Below, piece by piece: positions 23,902 through 33,026 of a DNA stretch of 64,000 nucleotides (the stretch's first letter is position 1; each line of letters begins with the position of its first letter). The position numbers were made by a program, and so were the translations under genes. The notes under the pieces were generated by a model, which was given only the letters and a program-made list of their open reading frames with translations, was not told the DNA's origin and searched no databases. Source of the DNA: Pontibacter liquoris (GTDB lineage Bacteria; Bacteroidota; Bacteroidia; Cytophagales; Hymenobacteraceae); contig NZ_JALEBG010000002.1 of the NCBI RefSeq assembly GCF_022758235.1, forward strand, positions 248,001 to 312,000, given 5' to 3'.

Positions 23902-24450
23902 ATGGAGAATACAAGACCCGAAGGGAAAAATATTGCGGACAGCCCTTTATTTCAAAATATCCTGAAGAAAGCCGAGCGATACCTCAAGCACCCTTCGCTG
24001 GTGGCTTCGCTGCTGAACGATGCGTTTAAAAAAGCGACCGCGAAAAAAAGCGTAGGCTCGCTGGCAGCCGAAGCCTGGGAAAGCCTGCAACTGCTCTCCC
24101 GCATGATCAAAGCAGCCATGGCCGGCGAGTACAAGGGCATTCCGAGCACTACGGTGGTAGGCGGCATTGCTGTGATCATTTATTTTATCATGCCCATCGA
24201 CCTGATCCCGGACTTTATTCCGGTACTGGGTCTGCTGGACGATGCCAGCCTGCTGGCCTGGTTTATGACCAGCATCAAATCAGAGCTTGACAAGTATAAA
24301 GCGTGGGAAGCATCGCGCCCGTTTCCGGTGGAGACGCCGCAAAGTGCAGCGCCAACTGCCATGCACAATGCCGACCCTTCTTTTGGCACGCCAAAGTATA
24401 GCGATACCACCGACGGACACGTACAAATAGAGCGGAACACTGAGCAGTAA
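23902..24450 (+). CDS. YkvA-like (DUF1232) membrane protein
   Basis: 182 residues. The DUF1232 core is visible at about 95-125: VIIYFIMPIDLIPDFIPVLG followed by LLDDASLLAWF. The strongly conserved P-DLIPDF-P-GxxDD signature marks the family. One or two membrane helices are predicted. The function is unknown in any organism I can recall. The N-terminal 90 residues are mostly helical and the C-terminal tail is disordered. A small gene follows after 24 bases, so the two are probably cotranscribed. Confidence 0.85.
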   Translation: MENTRPEGKNIADSPLFQNILKKAERYLKHPSLVASLLNDAFKKATAKKSVGSLAAEAWESLQLLSRMIKAAMAGEYKGIPSTTVVGGIAVIIYFIMPIDLIPDFIPVLGLLDDASLLAWFMTSIKSELDKYKAWEASRPFPVETPQSAAPTAMHNADPSFGTPKYSDTTDGHVQIERNTEQ

Positions 24451-24474
24451 TCAATCATTAAACCCTGGCAACTT

Positions 24475-24711
24475 ATGGAAAAAAATAAGAAAGGCGGGAA
24501 CAACACACAGTATGCGACAGGCGGACCGGACGCCGGAAAAAACGATAACCCCGTTATCAAGCATTTTCCGCTGGGCCGCGCAGCCAACCAAACGCACCAA
24601 GGCACGGAGCCGCACCCGCACGAACCGATCCTGCGCTCCGCCACCACCGACAGCAGCCGGATGCCTAAAAACAGCACCGACGATGGCCCAACTGGCGGCA
24701 ACATCCGCTAG
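24475..24711 (+). CDS. Small disordered hydrophilic protein, 78 residues
   Basis: Starts 24 bases after the YkvA-like gene, with a terminator 24 bases after its stop. The sequence (MEKNKKGGNNTQYATGG) is rich in Gly, Asn, Pro, His and Thr with no hydrophobic core, so it should be unstructured and soluble. No family is recognised. Position between a gene and a clean terminator supports coding. Similar short Gly/Asn-rich proteins are often stress-related in this phylum, but that is only an impression. Confidence 0.55.
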   Translation: MEKNKKGGNNTQYATGGPDAGKNDNPVIKHFPLGRAANQTHQGTEPHPHEPILRSATTDSSRMPKNSTDDGPTGGNIR

Positions 24712-24734
24712 GCTAGGCAGGCACCCACTTACCC

Positions 24735-24769
24735 AAGGCGGCAGGTATGAACTACCTGCCGCCTTTTTT
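24735..24769 (+). terminator. Intrinsic terminator
   Basis: AAGGCGGCAGGTA (24735-24747) pairs with TACCTGCCGCCTT (24753-24765), 13 bp, loop TGAAC, with T run to 24769. It ends the YkvA-like unit. Confidence 0.93.
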
Positions 24770-24784
24770 GTATTTATTTTGGAC

Positions 24785-24798
24785 ATTTACCGGTAAAT
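24785..24798. promoter_or_regulatory. Perfect 14-bp palindrome (possible operator)
   Basis: ATTTACCGGTAAAT, an uninterrupted palindrome just after the terminator and 116 bases before the promoter box of the YgjP-like gene. It has no loop, so protein binding is more likely than an RNA hairpin. Confidence 0.4.
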
Positions 24799-24842
24799 CC
24801 ACTTCCTGTTAAACACTTAAGTTTTATAAAATATAGCACAAT

Positions 24843-24860
24843 TTAAATACATGTATTTAA
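24843..24860. promoter_or_regulatory. Perfect 18-bp palindrome (possible operator)
   Basis: TTAAATACATGTATTTAA is an uninterrupted palindrome in DNA rich in A+T, 34 bases before the -33 box of the YgjP-like gene. Symmetry suggests a dimeric regulator site; none is encoded next door. Confidence 0.45.
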
Positions 24861-24893
24861 TAAATTTAAAATAAAAGGGCTGACTACTATAGT

Positions 24894-24921
24894 TTTGTAA
24901 GGAAATTATTTTCTATATTTG
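24894..24921 (+). promoter_or_regulatory. Promoter of YgjP-like gene (TTTG-N16-TATATTTG)
   Basis: TTTG at 24894-24897 and TATATTTG at 24914-24921 fit the Bacteroidota consensus and share the 16-base spacer of the tRNA-Arg promoter. The predicted leader to the GTG at 24956 is about 28 bases. Confidence 0.65.
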
Positions 24922-24955
24922 ACCGGGTAGATTTGTATTTTAACTTTTAGCCAGA

Positions 24956-25696
24956 GTGTATACATCATTTTTACGATTAACCTCCGTCAATCTACATATT
25001 GATGGGATAGGAAAGGTACTGATTGAGCGAAGCGAGAAAGCAAAGCGCCTCACCATCAGTGTGAGGCCCCTGAAGGGGGTGCGGGTGGCAGTGCCGCCGC
25101 ACATCAGCTTTGAGAAAGCCGAGCAGCTCATTTATACCAAAGCGGACTGGATCAAGGAGCACCAAGCCCGCATGCAGCAGCACGAGGAAAAGGTAACGGT
25201 TTATGACCACGCCACAGAGTTCCGGACCCGCCACCATACGTTGCGCCTGCTTACCCACGCCCAGTATTCGATGCGCTGCGTGGTGCAGGACGGGTATATC
25301 AGCGTTTTTTACCCGGCCTTCAAAAACGTGCGCGACAACGATGTGCAGAAGTTCATCCGCAAGTCGATTGAGGAGGCGTACCGCAAGGAAGCCAAGCAGC
25401 ACCTGCCACAGCGCGTAGCCTATTTTGCCGACAAGTTCGGGTTCTCGTACAGCAGCGTGTTCATTAAAAATGCCAAATCACGGTGGGGCAGCTGCTCGCA
25501 CACCAACAACATTAACCTGAACCTGCATTTGATGCGCCTGCCCGAGGCCCTCTGCGATTATGTGATCCTGCATGAGTTGGCCCACACAGTAGAGAAAAAC
25601 CACGGGCCAAACTTCTGGGCGCTCCTCGACAGGATATCGGGCGATGCCCGCGGCCTGGACCGGAAACTGAAAGCTTACCGCATTTCCATCTATTAA
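24956..25696 (+). CDS. YgjP-like M48-superfamily metallopeptidase (DUF45)
   Basis: 246 residues from GTG 24956; no nearby ATG is in frame. The zinc motif is HELAH (206-210) with His216 in KNHGPNFW as third ligand, preceded by the family signature RWGSCS (176-181) and NLNLHLMRLP. YgjP/DUF45 proteins are soluble, minigluzincin-like enzymes often found next to restriction systems or nucleotide genes; their substrate is uncertain. Here it stands alone with its own promoter. The N-terminal half carries ISVRPLKGVRVAVPP, typical of the family. Confidence 0.9.
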   Translation: MYTSFLRLTSVNLHIDGIGKVLIERSEKAKRLTISVRPLKGVRVAVPPHISFEKAEQLIYTKADWIKEHQARMQQHEEKVTVYDHATEFRTRHHTLRLLTHAQYSMRCVVQDGYISVFYPAFKNVRDNDVQKFIRKSIEEAYRKEAKQHLPQRVAYFADKFGFSYSSVFIKNAKSRWGSCSHTNNINLNLHLMRLPEALCDYVILHELAHTVEKNHGPNFWALLDRISGDARGLDRKLKAYRISIY

Positions 25697-25938
25697 TCCT
25701 GTTGCTATAGCAAAACTCTACTATCTCTAAAATCAGGCAAACAGGCGCCGGCAATAAAATAATAGCTTTTTGGTCGCTGGCTTCCCTCTCCCTACCTGCT
25801 TCTTTTTATCATCAGCCATGCGCCCGGCCCCGGTGTTGCGCTGTGCTTTAGCTCGCCGCCATACCTGCTGCTTTGCTGTAGCGAACGCTATACGTATGTT
25901 GCTGCACTTGCACCGGCCGGAATGCCAAAACGGCAGAT

Positions 25939-25976
25939 AAAACAAAAGCGGAAGGCATGCCTTCCGCTTTTGTTTT
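25939..25976. terminator. Bidirectional terminator, 38-bp uninterrupted palindrome
   Basis: AAAACAAAAGCGGAAGGCA mirrors TGCCTTCCGCTTTTGTTTT (centre at 25957/25958). U tracts form on either strand. It lies beside AAAGTATAAA at 25977-25986. It ends the efflux/ACP operon on the minus strand and the YgjP-like gene on the plus strand. Confidence 0.92.
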
Positions 25977-25993
25977 AAAGTATAAACGCTTCC

Positions 25994-26251
25994 TTAGCTT
26001 GCCTTCCGTATGCTGTGGGTTGCCACAAAATCAAGCAGGTCTCCCACGGTGTCGATCGGCACCTCGTCCGGAATCGTGATATGGAATTTTTTTTCCAGTT
26101 CCAGGATAATATCCACAAGGTCTACCGTATCGAAGCCAAAATCCTGCGACAGGTGTTTATGCGCTTTCAGCCGGTCGGCTTTGATCTCCTTTGTTTTGCT
26201 GATGATCCGGATAACCTCCTTCTCTACAGCGTTGTTTGTACTAGTCAGCAT
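25994..26251 (-). CDS. Acyl-carrier-like protein with Thr in place of the carrier Ser
   Basis: 85 residues with the four-helix pattern of acyl carrier proteins: FGFDTVDLVDIILELEKKF (38-56) and ITIPDEV (58-64). In an ordinary carrier the motif is DSL, where Ser carries 4'-phosphopantetheine; here it is D41-T42-V43, and the codon ACG leaves no doubt. It may therefore not be modified, or be modified inefficiently. It begins four bases after the RND pump stop on the same strand, so it is the last gene of the efflux operon. A lipid-related or structural role with the pump is possible but unproven. Confidence 0.8.
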   Translation of the reverse strand: MLTSTNNAVEKEVIRIISKTKEIKADRLKAHKHLSQDFGFDTVDLVDIILELEKKFHITIPDEVPIDTVGDLLDFVATHSIRKAS

Positions 26252-26255
26252 AGGT

Positions 26256-29200
26256 TTAAAGGGTATATTCTCTAACTTTTACACTTTCAGGCGCTTGTGC
26301 CTGCTGCTCCTGAAGAGCGGCCTGGCGCTTCTTTTTGCCCATCAGTTTATTTTTCAGCCGCTCGTTGAGCAGGTACATAACCGGCACGATGAGGAGCGTC
26401 ACAATCGTCGCAAAACTCAAGCCAAAAATAATGGTCCAGGCCAGCGGCCCCCAGAAAGCGGCACTATTGCCGCCCATAAAAAAGTTTGGCTCAAAGGCCG
26501 TAAACAGCGTGTAGAAATTCAGGTTAACGCCCAGCGCCAGCGGTATAAGCCCCAGCGTGGTCGACAAAGCTGTTAAAAGCACCGGGTTCAGGCGGGTTTT
26601 ACCGGCTTCCACAATGGCCTCTTTCAGTTCCTTGCCTTCACTCAGCAGGATGTCCGTAAATTCCACAATCAGGATACCATTTTTAACCACAATGCCGGCA
26701 AGGGCTACAATGCCTACGCCTGTCATCACAATCGAAGCATCCATCCGGAAAATAGAAAAGCCCAGCAACACGCCAATGATACTAAACAGCACCTCCGACA
26801 GGATAATGAAGGGCTTGGAGAGCGAGTTAAACTGTGTAACCAGAATAAGGAAGATGATGCAGAAAGCAGCCACCAGCGCCAGCAGCAGGAATTGTCCCGT
26901 TTCCTGCTGCTCTTCCTGCTGGCCGCCCATCTTCACTTCGTAGCCTTCCGGCGTCTGGAAATTTTTCAGCGCCCCTTCTATCTGCTGCACCACCTCATTG
27001 GCATTGTAACCCGCCAGCACGTTCGACTCCAGCGTCACCATGCGCTTCAGGTTCTTGCGTTTAATCCCGCCATAAGAAGTCGTATAGTTGATCGTTGCCA
27101 CCGAGGATAGCGGGATCTGGCGCACCAGCCCCGAGTTCATGTCGCGGTAGGTGATGCGCATGTCCAGCAGGGCATCGATGTTGTCGCGGTAGGGCTCGGC
27201 ATAGCGGATCTGGATCGGGTATTCGTCTTCGTCGCGCTTAAACTTAGAGGCTTCGCGGCCAAAAATGGCAGTCCGGATCTCGGAACCGATCTGGCCGGTG
27301 CTGATGCCCTCGCGGTTAGCGCGTTCGCGGTCTATGCTCACGGTGATTTCCGGCTTGCTGTCTTCCAGGTCCGAGCGCAGCTCCTCGATGCCTTTGATAT
27401 TCTGCTCATCGATGTACTGCTCTACCTGTTTGGACAGGGTGATAAGCTGCGGAAAATCCTCTCCCGAAATTTCGATGCTGATCGGCTTGCCCACTGGGGG
27501 GCCGTTCTGCTCTTTGTCCACAGTAATCGCGGCGCCGGGTATGCCTTTCACGGCTTCCCTGATCTCGGTCAGGTACTGGCTGCTGGGCTTGTTGCCGGTG
27601 CGGTCCATAAACTCGACAAACGCCACGGTTACTTTGCCTTTGTGCGATTGCGGGGTCACGCTGCGCTCGTTCTGGTCGCCGGCGCCAATGGCCACGTTCG
27701 CGATCACCGACTCCACATCAGGGTTGTTTTCGCCGATCACGTTATAGATGCGCCGCTCCACCAGCTTGGTTACCGAATCTGTGACGGCCTGGTCAGTACC
27801 CACGGGCAGGTTGATGTAAGTATACACAAAGTTGGGGTCCGACTCTGGAAAGAACACCACCTTGGGAGGGCGCACCGCCGTTAGGAACACTGAGAAGACC
27901 AGCAGCGCGAGAATGCCCCCGAACATCCACACCGGGCGCCAGCCCACCAGCATCCAGCGCAGCAGGCGCTCATAGCCGCCCATAAAGCGCGGCAACGTGT
28001 TTTGCTGAAACCGCCGGATCATACCGGTGAGCACATACTTGTTGAGGGCCACCAGCACCACGCCCAGCAGAATAAGGTTTGCCACGCCATACCAGCCTGC
28101 CACATAGCAGCCGGCCGCCACAAGTATAGCCACAATGTTGAGCACTAAAAAGCGCCTGCGGGCTTTCGGCGACACCTCCCGGTTCTCGTTTTTACGCATA
28201 AAAGAAACGGCAAATACCGGGTTAATGATAAAGGCCACTACCAGCGACGAGAGCAGCGTAATAATGAGCGTAATGGGCAGGAAGAACATAAACTTGCCCA
28301 CAATGCCCGGCCAGAAAGCCAGCGGCAGAAAGGGCGCCACCGTGGTGAGCGTACCCGCCAGCACCGGCACAAACACTTCGCCGGCGGCCTCCTTGGCCGA
28401 TTTTACAATACTCAGGCTGGAAGTATGATAGATGCGGTGCGTGTTCTCGATCACTACAATGGCATCATCCACCACAATGCCCAGGGCCAGCAGGAAGGAG
28501 AAAAGCACGATCATGTTGAGCGAGAACCCCAGCGTGGGCATGATGATAAAGGCCAGGAACATGGAGATCGGCACCGACAGCCCGACAAAAATGGCGTTGG
28601 TCGTACCCATAAAAAACATCAGGATAATGGTAACCAGCACAAAGCCGATGATGATGGTGTTGATCAGATCATCCAGGGTATGGCGCGTCATGGTGGACTG
28701 GTCGCCGGTGATGGTGATCTTCAGGTCGTCGGGCAACACGGTGCCCTGCATCTGCGCCACCATCGCATGGATCTTGTCGGAAGCCTCGATCAGGTTTTCG
28801 CCGCTGCGCTTGATCACGTTGAGGGTGATCACGGGCTTGTGGTCCAGGCGGGCAAAGCTCTCCTGCTCTTCAAAGCCTTCCCGCACCACGGCAATATCGC
28901 CCAGCCTGATGTTGGCGCCGGCCACGGATTTTACCACGATATCACTGATGCGGGATGGGTCCACGTACTGCCCTACTACGCGCACCGAGCGTTTCATTTC
29001 GCCCACGGTGATGTTGCCACCCGATATGGTCATGTTCTCCGAGGCAATGGCGCGCTCCACGTCGGCAAAGGTCACCTTCGAGGCCTGCATTTTATACATG
29101 TCCACGTTTACCTGGATCTCCTTGTCCAGGGCGCCGATCATGTCCACGCGCGTAATTTCCGGCTCTGCCTCAATGCGGTCCTGCAGGTCTTCGGCATACT

Positions 29201-29672
29201 TCTTTAGCTGCCCCATACTATAGTTGCCCGACACGTTGACGTACATGATCGGAAACTCAGAGAAGTTGATCTCCTGCACATCGGGGTCCTGGTCCAGGTC
29301 GGTGGGCAGGTCAGCGCGGGCTTTGTCCACAGCATCTTTCACCTGCTGCTTGGCCTCAGCCACCGCCACATCGGTATTAAACTCCACCGTGATCATCGAG
29401 AAATCCTGCACCGAATTGGACGTGACCTTCTTCACCCCCGAAATGGCCTTGATCTCCTTTTCAATGGGGCGCGTTACCAGGTTTTCCATATCGGAGGGCG
29501 AGGTGCCGGGGTAAACCGTGCCCACAAAAATGGTCGGGATCACGATATCCGGGAAGTTCTCTTTCTGCAGGTTCACGTAGGAGAAGGTCCCCGCCAGCGC
29601 CACAATCAGCGTGATGATGTAGATACTGGTTCTGTTATCGATGGACCAACTGGTTAGCTTAAACTGTCTCAT
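26256..29672 (-). CDS. RND-family efflux pump, inner-membrane permease
   Basis: 1138 residues, slightly longer than AcrB-type pumps. It starts with the conserved SIDNRTSIYIITLIVALAG helix and has twelve membrane segments in two halves with large periplasmic loops. Proton relay Asp402/Asp403 lie in GIVVDDAIVVIENTHR. Second-half repeats (VGIVALAGIVVKNGILIVEF) are present. The pump forms a trimer and, with the adaptor and TolC-type channel encoded upstream in the operon, exports drugs, detergents or lipids from the periplasm to outside using the proton gradient. Substrate is not readable. The C-terminus is a Lys/Gln-rich tail. Confidence 0.96.
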   Translation of the reverse strand: MRQFKLTSWSIDNRTSIYIITLIVALAGTFSYVNLQKENFPDIVIPTIFVGTVYPGTSPSDMENLVTRPIEKEIKAISGVKKVTSNSVQDFSMITVEFNTDVAVAEAKQQVKDAVDKARADLPTDLDQDPDVQEINFSEFPIMYVNVSGNYSMGQLKKYAEDLQDRIEAEPEITRVDMIGALDKEIQVNVDMYKMQASKVTFADVERAIASENMTISGGNITVGEMKRSVRVVGQYVDPSRISDIVVKSVAGANIRLGDIAVVREGFEEQESFARLDHKPVITLNVIKRSGENLIEASDKIHAMVAQMQGTVLPDDLKITITGDQSTMTRHTLDDLINTIIIGFVLVTIILMFFMGTTNAIFVGLSVPISMFLAFIIMPTLGFSLNMIVLFSFLLALGIVVDDAIVVIENTHRIYHTSSLSIVKSAKEAAGEVFVPVLAGTLTTVAPFLPLAFWPGIVGKFMFFLPITLIITLLSSLVVAFIINPVFAVSFMRKNENREVSPKARRRFLVLNIVAILVAAGCYVAGWYGVANLILLGVVLVALNKYVLTGMIRRFQQNTLPRFMGGYERLLRWMLVGWRPVWMFGGILALLVFSVFLTAVRPPKVVFFPESDPNFVYTYINLPVGTDQAVTDSVTKLVERRIYNVIGENNPDVESVIANVAIGAGDQNERSVTPQSHKGKVTVAFVEFMDRTGNKPSSQYLTEIREAVKGIPGAAITVDKEQNGPPVGKPISIEISGEDFPQLITLSKQVEQYIDEQNIKGIEELRSDLEDSKPEITVSIDRERANREGISTGQIGSEIRTAIFGREASKFKRDEDEYPIQIRYAEPYRDNIDALLDMRITYRDMNSGLVRQIPLSSVATINYTTSYGGIKRKNLKRMVTLESNVLAGYNANEVVQQIEGALKNFQTPEGYEVKMGGQQEEQQETGQFLLLALVAAFCIIFLILVTQFNSLSKPFIILSEVLFSIIGVLLGFSIFRMDASIVMTGVGIVALAGIVVKNGILIVEFTDILLSEGKELKEAIVEAGKTRLNPVLLTALSTTLGLIPLALGVNLNFYTLFTAFEPNFFMGGNSAAFWGPLAWTIIFGLSFATIVTLLIVPVMYLLNERLKNKLMGKKKRQAALQEQQAQAPESVKVREYTL

Positions 29673-29690
29673 AGTCCTATACTTGTTAGG

Positions 29691-30845
29691 TTATTTCCTG
29701 CTTAGCCTGGCCGGCTGCTCAAACACCACCGGTTGCCCTTCGTTCAGGTTCAGATAGCCAGCCGTAATGACCTGCTCGCCTCCTGACAACCCGCGCAGCA
29801 CCTCAACCTGGCCCCCATATGCCATCCCGGTCTTCACTTCCCGCTTTTCGGCCACATAGCGGGTACCGTCCTTTTTAGTCACAAACACGTATTCCGAGCT
29901 GCCGTCTTTCTGCACCAGGTTTACCGGTATCACCATGGCGCCCTCTTTTTTGTAATCCTGGATGCGGACCACCGCCACCATGTTGGGCCGCAGGGTTATT
30001 TCGTTGCTGTTTTTGGGGCGCAGCTGCACGGTAAAGGTCCGGCTCGTCGGGTCGATAAACTGGCTCATTACTTCTACCCGCGTCTCCACCTCTTTGTCCA
30101 GGTCCGGAAAAAACACCCGGGCCTCGTCGCCTTTGCTGATTTTGGCCAGGTACGCTTCGGAAACTTCGGCCACAATTTTAGCGTCCTGGGTGTTCACCAC
30201 CCGGATAATGCCCACGCCCGGGGCCACGGCCTCACCGGCATTGGGGATCACTTCGTCCACCACCCCGCTGATGGGGGCTTTGATGTTGTATTGCTCGCGC
30301 TGCTGCCGCAGGGTGGCCATGTTGTGCTCCAGAGCTTCCTTGTTATTTTTGGCCGTCAGGTACTGCATTTCGGTGCCGATCTTCTGGTTCCAGAGGCTTT
30401 GCTGCTTTTCGAAAGCGATCCGGGCCAGCTCTAGGCGTGTGCGCAGCTCGGCTATACTTTGCTCCAGCACCAGCGCATCAATGGTTGCCAGCGTCTGCCC
30501 TTTGGTTACCCGGTCGCCGCGCTGCACGCGCATACTTGTCAGGGTACCGGGCACACGGGCGCTCACCAGTACGTTCTGGTCAAAGGCCACTTTTCCCTGC
30601 ACCTCCACAAAATGGCGGAACGTATCCGGCGCCACCGTCACCACCGAAACCGGCACCGTTTTCTTTTCTGTCGCCACCGTTTTGCCTTCGGCTTTCATCT
30701 GCGTCTCCAGGGCCGCAATTTTCTGGTTAAGCGTGGTTTGTTCTTCTTTCAGCTGGGCCAGTTGCGTTTCTTTGTCGGCGGGTTTGCTGCAGGCGGCCAG
30801 GCTCAAAAGCAGCGCCAGCATACGGATGCCTATACTTTGTTTCAT
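29691..30845 (-). CDS. RND efflux periplasmic adaptor (membrane-fusion lipoprotein)
   Basis: 384 residues. Lipobox LSLAACS gives lipidated Cys19. Coiled-coil hairpin (about 25-65 and 130-180), a lipoyl-like domain (RVPGTLTSMRVQRGDRVTKGQTLATI, quoted in part: RVQRGDRVTKGQTLA at 112-126), beta barrel and a membrane-proximal domain follow the family order. It bridges the pump and the outer-membrane channel. It lies between the TolC-type and pump genes with gaps of 31 and 18 bases. Confidence 0.95.
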   Translation of the reverse strand: MKQSIGIRMLALLLSLAACSKPADKETQLAQLKEEQTTLNQKIAALETQMKAEGKTVATEKKTVPVSVVTVAPDTFRHFVEVQGKVAFDQNVLVSARVPGTLTSMRVQRGDRVTKGQTLATIDALVLEQSIAELRTRLELARIAFEKQQSLWNQKIGTEMQYLTAKNNKEALEHNMATLRQQREQYNIKAPISGVVDEVIPNAGEAVAPGVGIIRVVNTQDAKIVAEVSEAYLAKISKGDEARVFFPDLDKEVETRVEVMSQFIDPTSRTFTVQLRPKNSNEITLRPNMVAVVRIQDYKKEGAMVIPVNLVQKDGSSEYVFVTKKDGTRYVAEKREVKTGMAYGGQVEVLRGLSGGEQVITAGYLNLNEGQPVVFEQPARLSRK

Positions 30846-30876
30846 CGTGATTTCAGCAATTAGTTTTTCAGTCGTT

Positions 30877-32349
30877 TTATTTTGAGAGCAGGGTGCCGGT
30901 GGCTTTGTCGAGGTTCACTTTGGCGATGAGGGCATCATACATGGCGGCGTAGTAGTTGGTCTGGGCCTGGCGCAGGTCTGTTTCGGCGGTGACCACTTCC
31001 AGGTTAGAGCCTACGCCCTCCTGAAACTTGATCTTGGCCACCCGGGCAATTTCCTGGGCCAGAGCCAGGTTCTCCTGCTGCGATTTCATCACATCCAGGG
31101 AGTTGGTCAGTTCGGTGGAGGCCTGCGAAAGCTGCAGGTCTATACTTTGGCGGAGCGTTTCGAAGTTGTATTTGGTGTTCTCCAGCGCCAGCCGGGCCTG
31201 CTGGATCTGGTAGTGCTTGCTTAGCCCGTCGAAAATAGGCACCTGCAGCTGCGCGCCCACATAGCCAAAGTCGAACCAGTTGCGGTCTATGGTATTGCTC
31301 GCGCCGGCGCGCACATTCAGCACATCGGAGAGCGTGCGGCCCACGCCGTTGTAGCCGTAGCGAGCGTTGAGGTATAGCCGGGGCAGGTAGCCGGCCCGTT
31401 TGTTGCGCAGGTCCAGGTTGGCCAAATCGCGCTGCGTTTCCAGGATGGCATATTCAACGCGGGAGCTGTAGTTGAAATTGGCGGGGTTCACTTTCGTAAC
31501 ATCCACTTCCACTTCGGCCAGTTCATCGGTCAGCGTAATGGGCTGGCGCTGCTCGAGCCCCATCTGAAACTTAAGCAGGCTTTCGCTCAGGGCCAGCAGG
31601 CGCTCGGTCTTTTGCTGCTCCACCTTCAGGTTGTTGCGCGACACCCGCAGGCGGTCCACATCCAGCTTTTCGGCCACCCCGTTCCGGAACATGACCTGCG
31701 TCTGGTTCAGCAACGTGTCGAGGCGGGCCAGGTTCTGGTTAAGCAACGCCATGCGCGCGCGGCTTACCAACACTCCGTAATACGCTTTGCTCACCTGCTC
31801 CACCACTTCTATCTCGCCCTGCTCCATACTTTTGCGCGAGAGCTCGGTATATGTTTTGGCCGCCTTCAGCCCGATCAGGTATGAGCCGTCGAAGAGTAGC
31901 TGGCTACCGGTAACAGCCAGGCTGCCCGTATAGGGCTGCACAAACGTAATGGCCTGCAGCCCTGTCCGGCTCGAATCCGGCTCTGGCGTGGAATAAGTGG
32001 GCTGCAGGATAATAGGCTGCCCTGAGTTGATCTGCTCCGGTGTGATGGTAAAGTTGTCGAGTTGGGAAGGGGCGCCAAAACTGCCCGGGTCGAAGAGCGT
32101 TTTCTGCTGAATAAAGTTGTTTCCCACTTCGGCCGCTCCGTTGAGCTGCGGCAGCCCCATGGCCCTGATCTCGCCAACCCTTGCCCGGGCAATTTTCTCC
32201 TCGTTGCGGGTGGCTTTCAGGTTCGTGCGGTTTTGCAGCGCATATGCTATACTTTGCTTCAGGCTAAAGGCCTGCGCCTGCTGCCCCTGCACCGGCCGGC
32301 CAGCCAGCAGCACAACGACTGCCAAGATCAGGGTAATTTTCTTTTTCAT
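30877..32349 (-). CDS. TolC-family outer-membrane efflux channel
   Basis: 490 residues with a signal peptide (MKKKITLILAVVVLLAG..GQQAQA) and two OEP repeats of long helices (LKQSIAYALQNRTNLKATRNE; VEQVSKAYYGVLVSRARMALLNQN; ETDLRQAQTNYYAAMYDALIAKVNL). The trimer forms the outer-membrane barrel and periplasmic tunnel for the RND pump. The gene is second in the operon after tetR, 28 bases apart. AGT-ATA (Ser-Ile) codon pairs making AAGTATA occur at KQSIAYAL and RQSIDLQ. Confidence 0.94.
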   Translation of the reverse strand: MKKKITLILAVVVLLAGRPVQGQQAQAFSLKQSIAYALQNRTNLKATRNEEKIARARVGEIRAMGLPQLNGAAEVGNNFIQQKTLFDPGSFGAPSQLDNFTITPEQINSGQPIILQPTYSTPEPDSSRTGLQAITFVQPYTGSLAVTGSQLLFDGSYLIGLKAAKTYTELSRKSMEQGEIEVVEQVSKAYYGVLVSRARMALLNQNLARLDTLLNQTQVMFRNGVAEKLDVDRLRVSRNNLKVEQQKTERLLALSESLLKFQMGLEQRQPITLTDELAEVEVDVTKVNPANFNYSSRVEYAILETQRDLANLDLRNKRAGYLPRLYLNARYGYNGVGRTLSDVLNVRAGASNTIDRNWFDFGYVGAQLQVPIFDGLSKHYQIQQARLALENTKYNFETLRQSIDLQLSQASTELTNSLDVMKSQQENLALAQEIARVAKIKFQEGVGSNLEVVTAETDLRQAQTNYYAAMYDALIAKVNLDKATGTLLSK

Positions 32350-32377
32350 AGTTTTTTAGGGGTTGTAGGTGGTGGGA

Positions 32378-33010
32378 TTACTCTTCTTCGGTTACATGCT
32401 TGTAGGCGTTTATAAGCTTGTGTCCTTTCAGGGTGGCCATGCCCAGCATGTAGTGCTCCAGGCAAGCCAACTGCACCCTCGGAATATCGAACTTGTGCTG
32501 CGGAAAAAGCATGGCATTAAAGGGCATCTCGATCATGGCCAGGCGCAGGCGCGCTACAATGTCTACTTCCAGGTCGTTTCTGAAAAGCCCCTCGCCCATG
32601 CCCCGTGCAATGTTCTGCTTTATTTTCTGGAGGATGTAGTTGCGCTTGTGGCTTTCCCACAGTTCCCAGCCGGTGGGGTGGTATTTCTGCAGGTCATGAA
32701 AAATAGACGGATGAATTTCGGTAAAGACCTTTTTACTCAGCGCCATGAGGTCGAAAAGCTCCGCAATGGCATTTTCGGCCTTTGTGATGATGCCTTCGCA
32801 GGTATTTTCCACGGCCAGCAGGTATTGCTGGCAGGCCGCATACACTACCTCATCCTTGTTATCAAACCACTTGTAGATCGTTTTCTTCGACATGCCCAGG
32901 TGCTGGGCAATATCATCCATCGACACACTCTTGATGCCTTTCTGGCAGAAAAGCCCGAAGGCCGCTTCAGCTATTTTATCTTTTGCCGTTGTTTTCTCGA
33001 CCGTATCCAT
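32378..33010 (-). CDS. TetR/AcrR-family repressor of the efflux operon
   Basis: 210 residues. N-terminal HTH: KDKIAEAAFGLFCQKGIKSVS then MDDIAQHLGMSKKTIYKWFDNKDEV (residues about 30-54), with the typical KTIYKWF recognition helix. The rest is a helical ligand and dimer domain. It is the first gene of the efflux operon and probably represses its own transcription: an ATGGAAAC/GTTTCCAT inverted repeat overlies the upstream promoter at 33027-33065. The ligand would be a pump substrate. Confidence 0.93.
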   Translation of the reverse strand: MDTVEKTTAKDKIAEAAFGLFCQKGIKSVSMDDIAQHLGMSKKTIYKWFDNKDEVVYAACQQYLLAVENTCEGIITKAENAIAELFDLMALSKKVFTEIHPSIFHDLQKYHPTGWELWESHKRNYILQKIKQNIARGMGEGLFRNDLEVDIVARLRLAMIEMPFNAMLFPQHKFDIPRVQLACLEHYMLGMATLKGHKLINAYKHVTEEE

Positions 33011-33026
33011 GTCGCTGATTTTGCCT

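Noticed and set aside
28425-29223. Long plus-strand frames opposite the RND pump gene
   Set aside because: Antisense shadows of a conserved gene; translated products are His/Asp- or Ser-rich and match no family.
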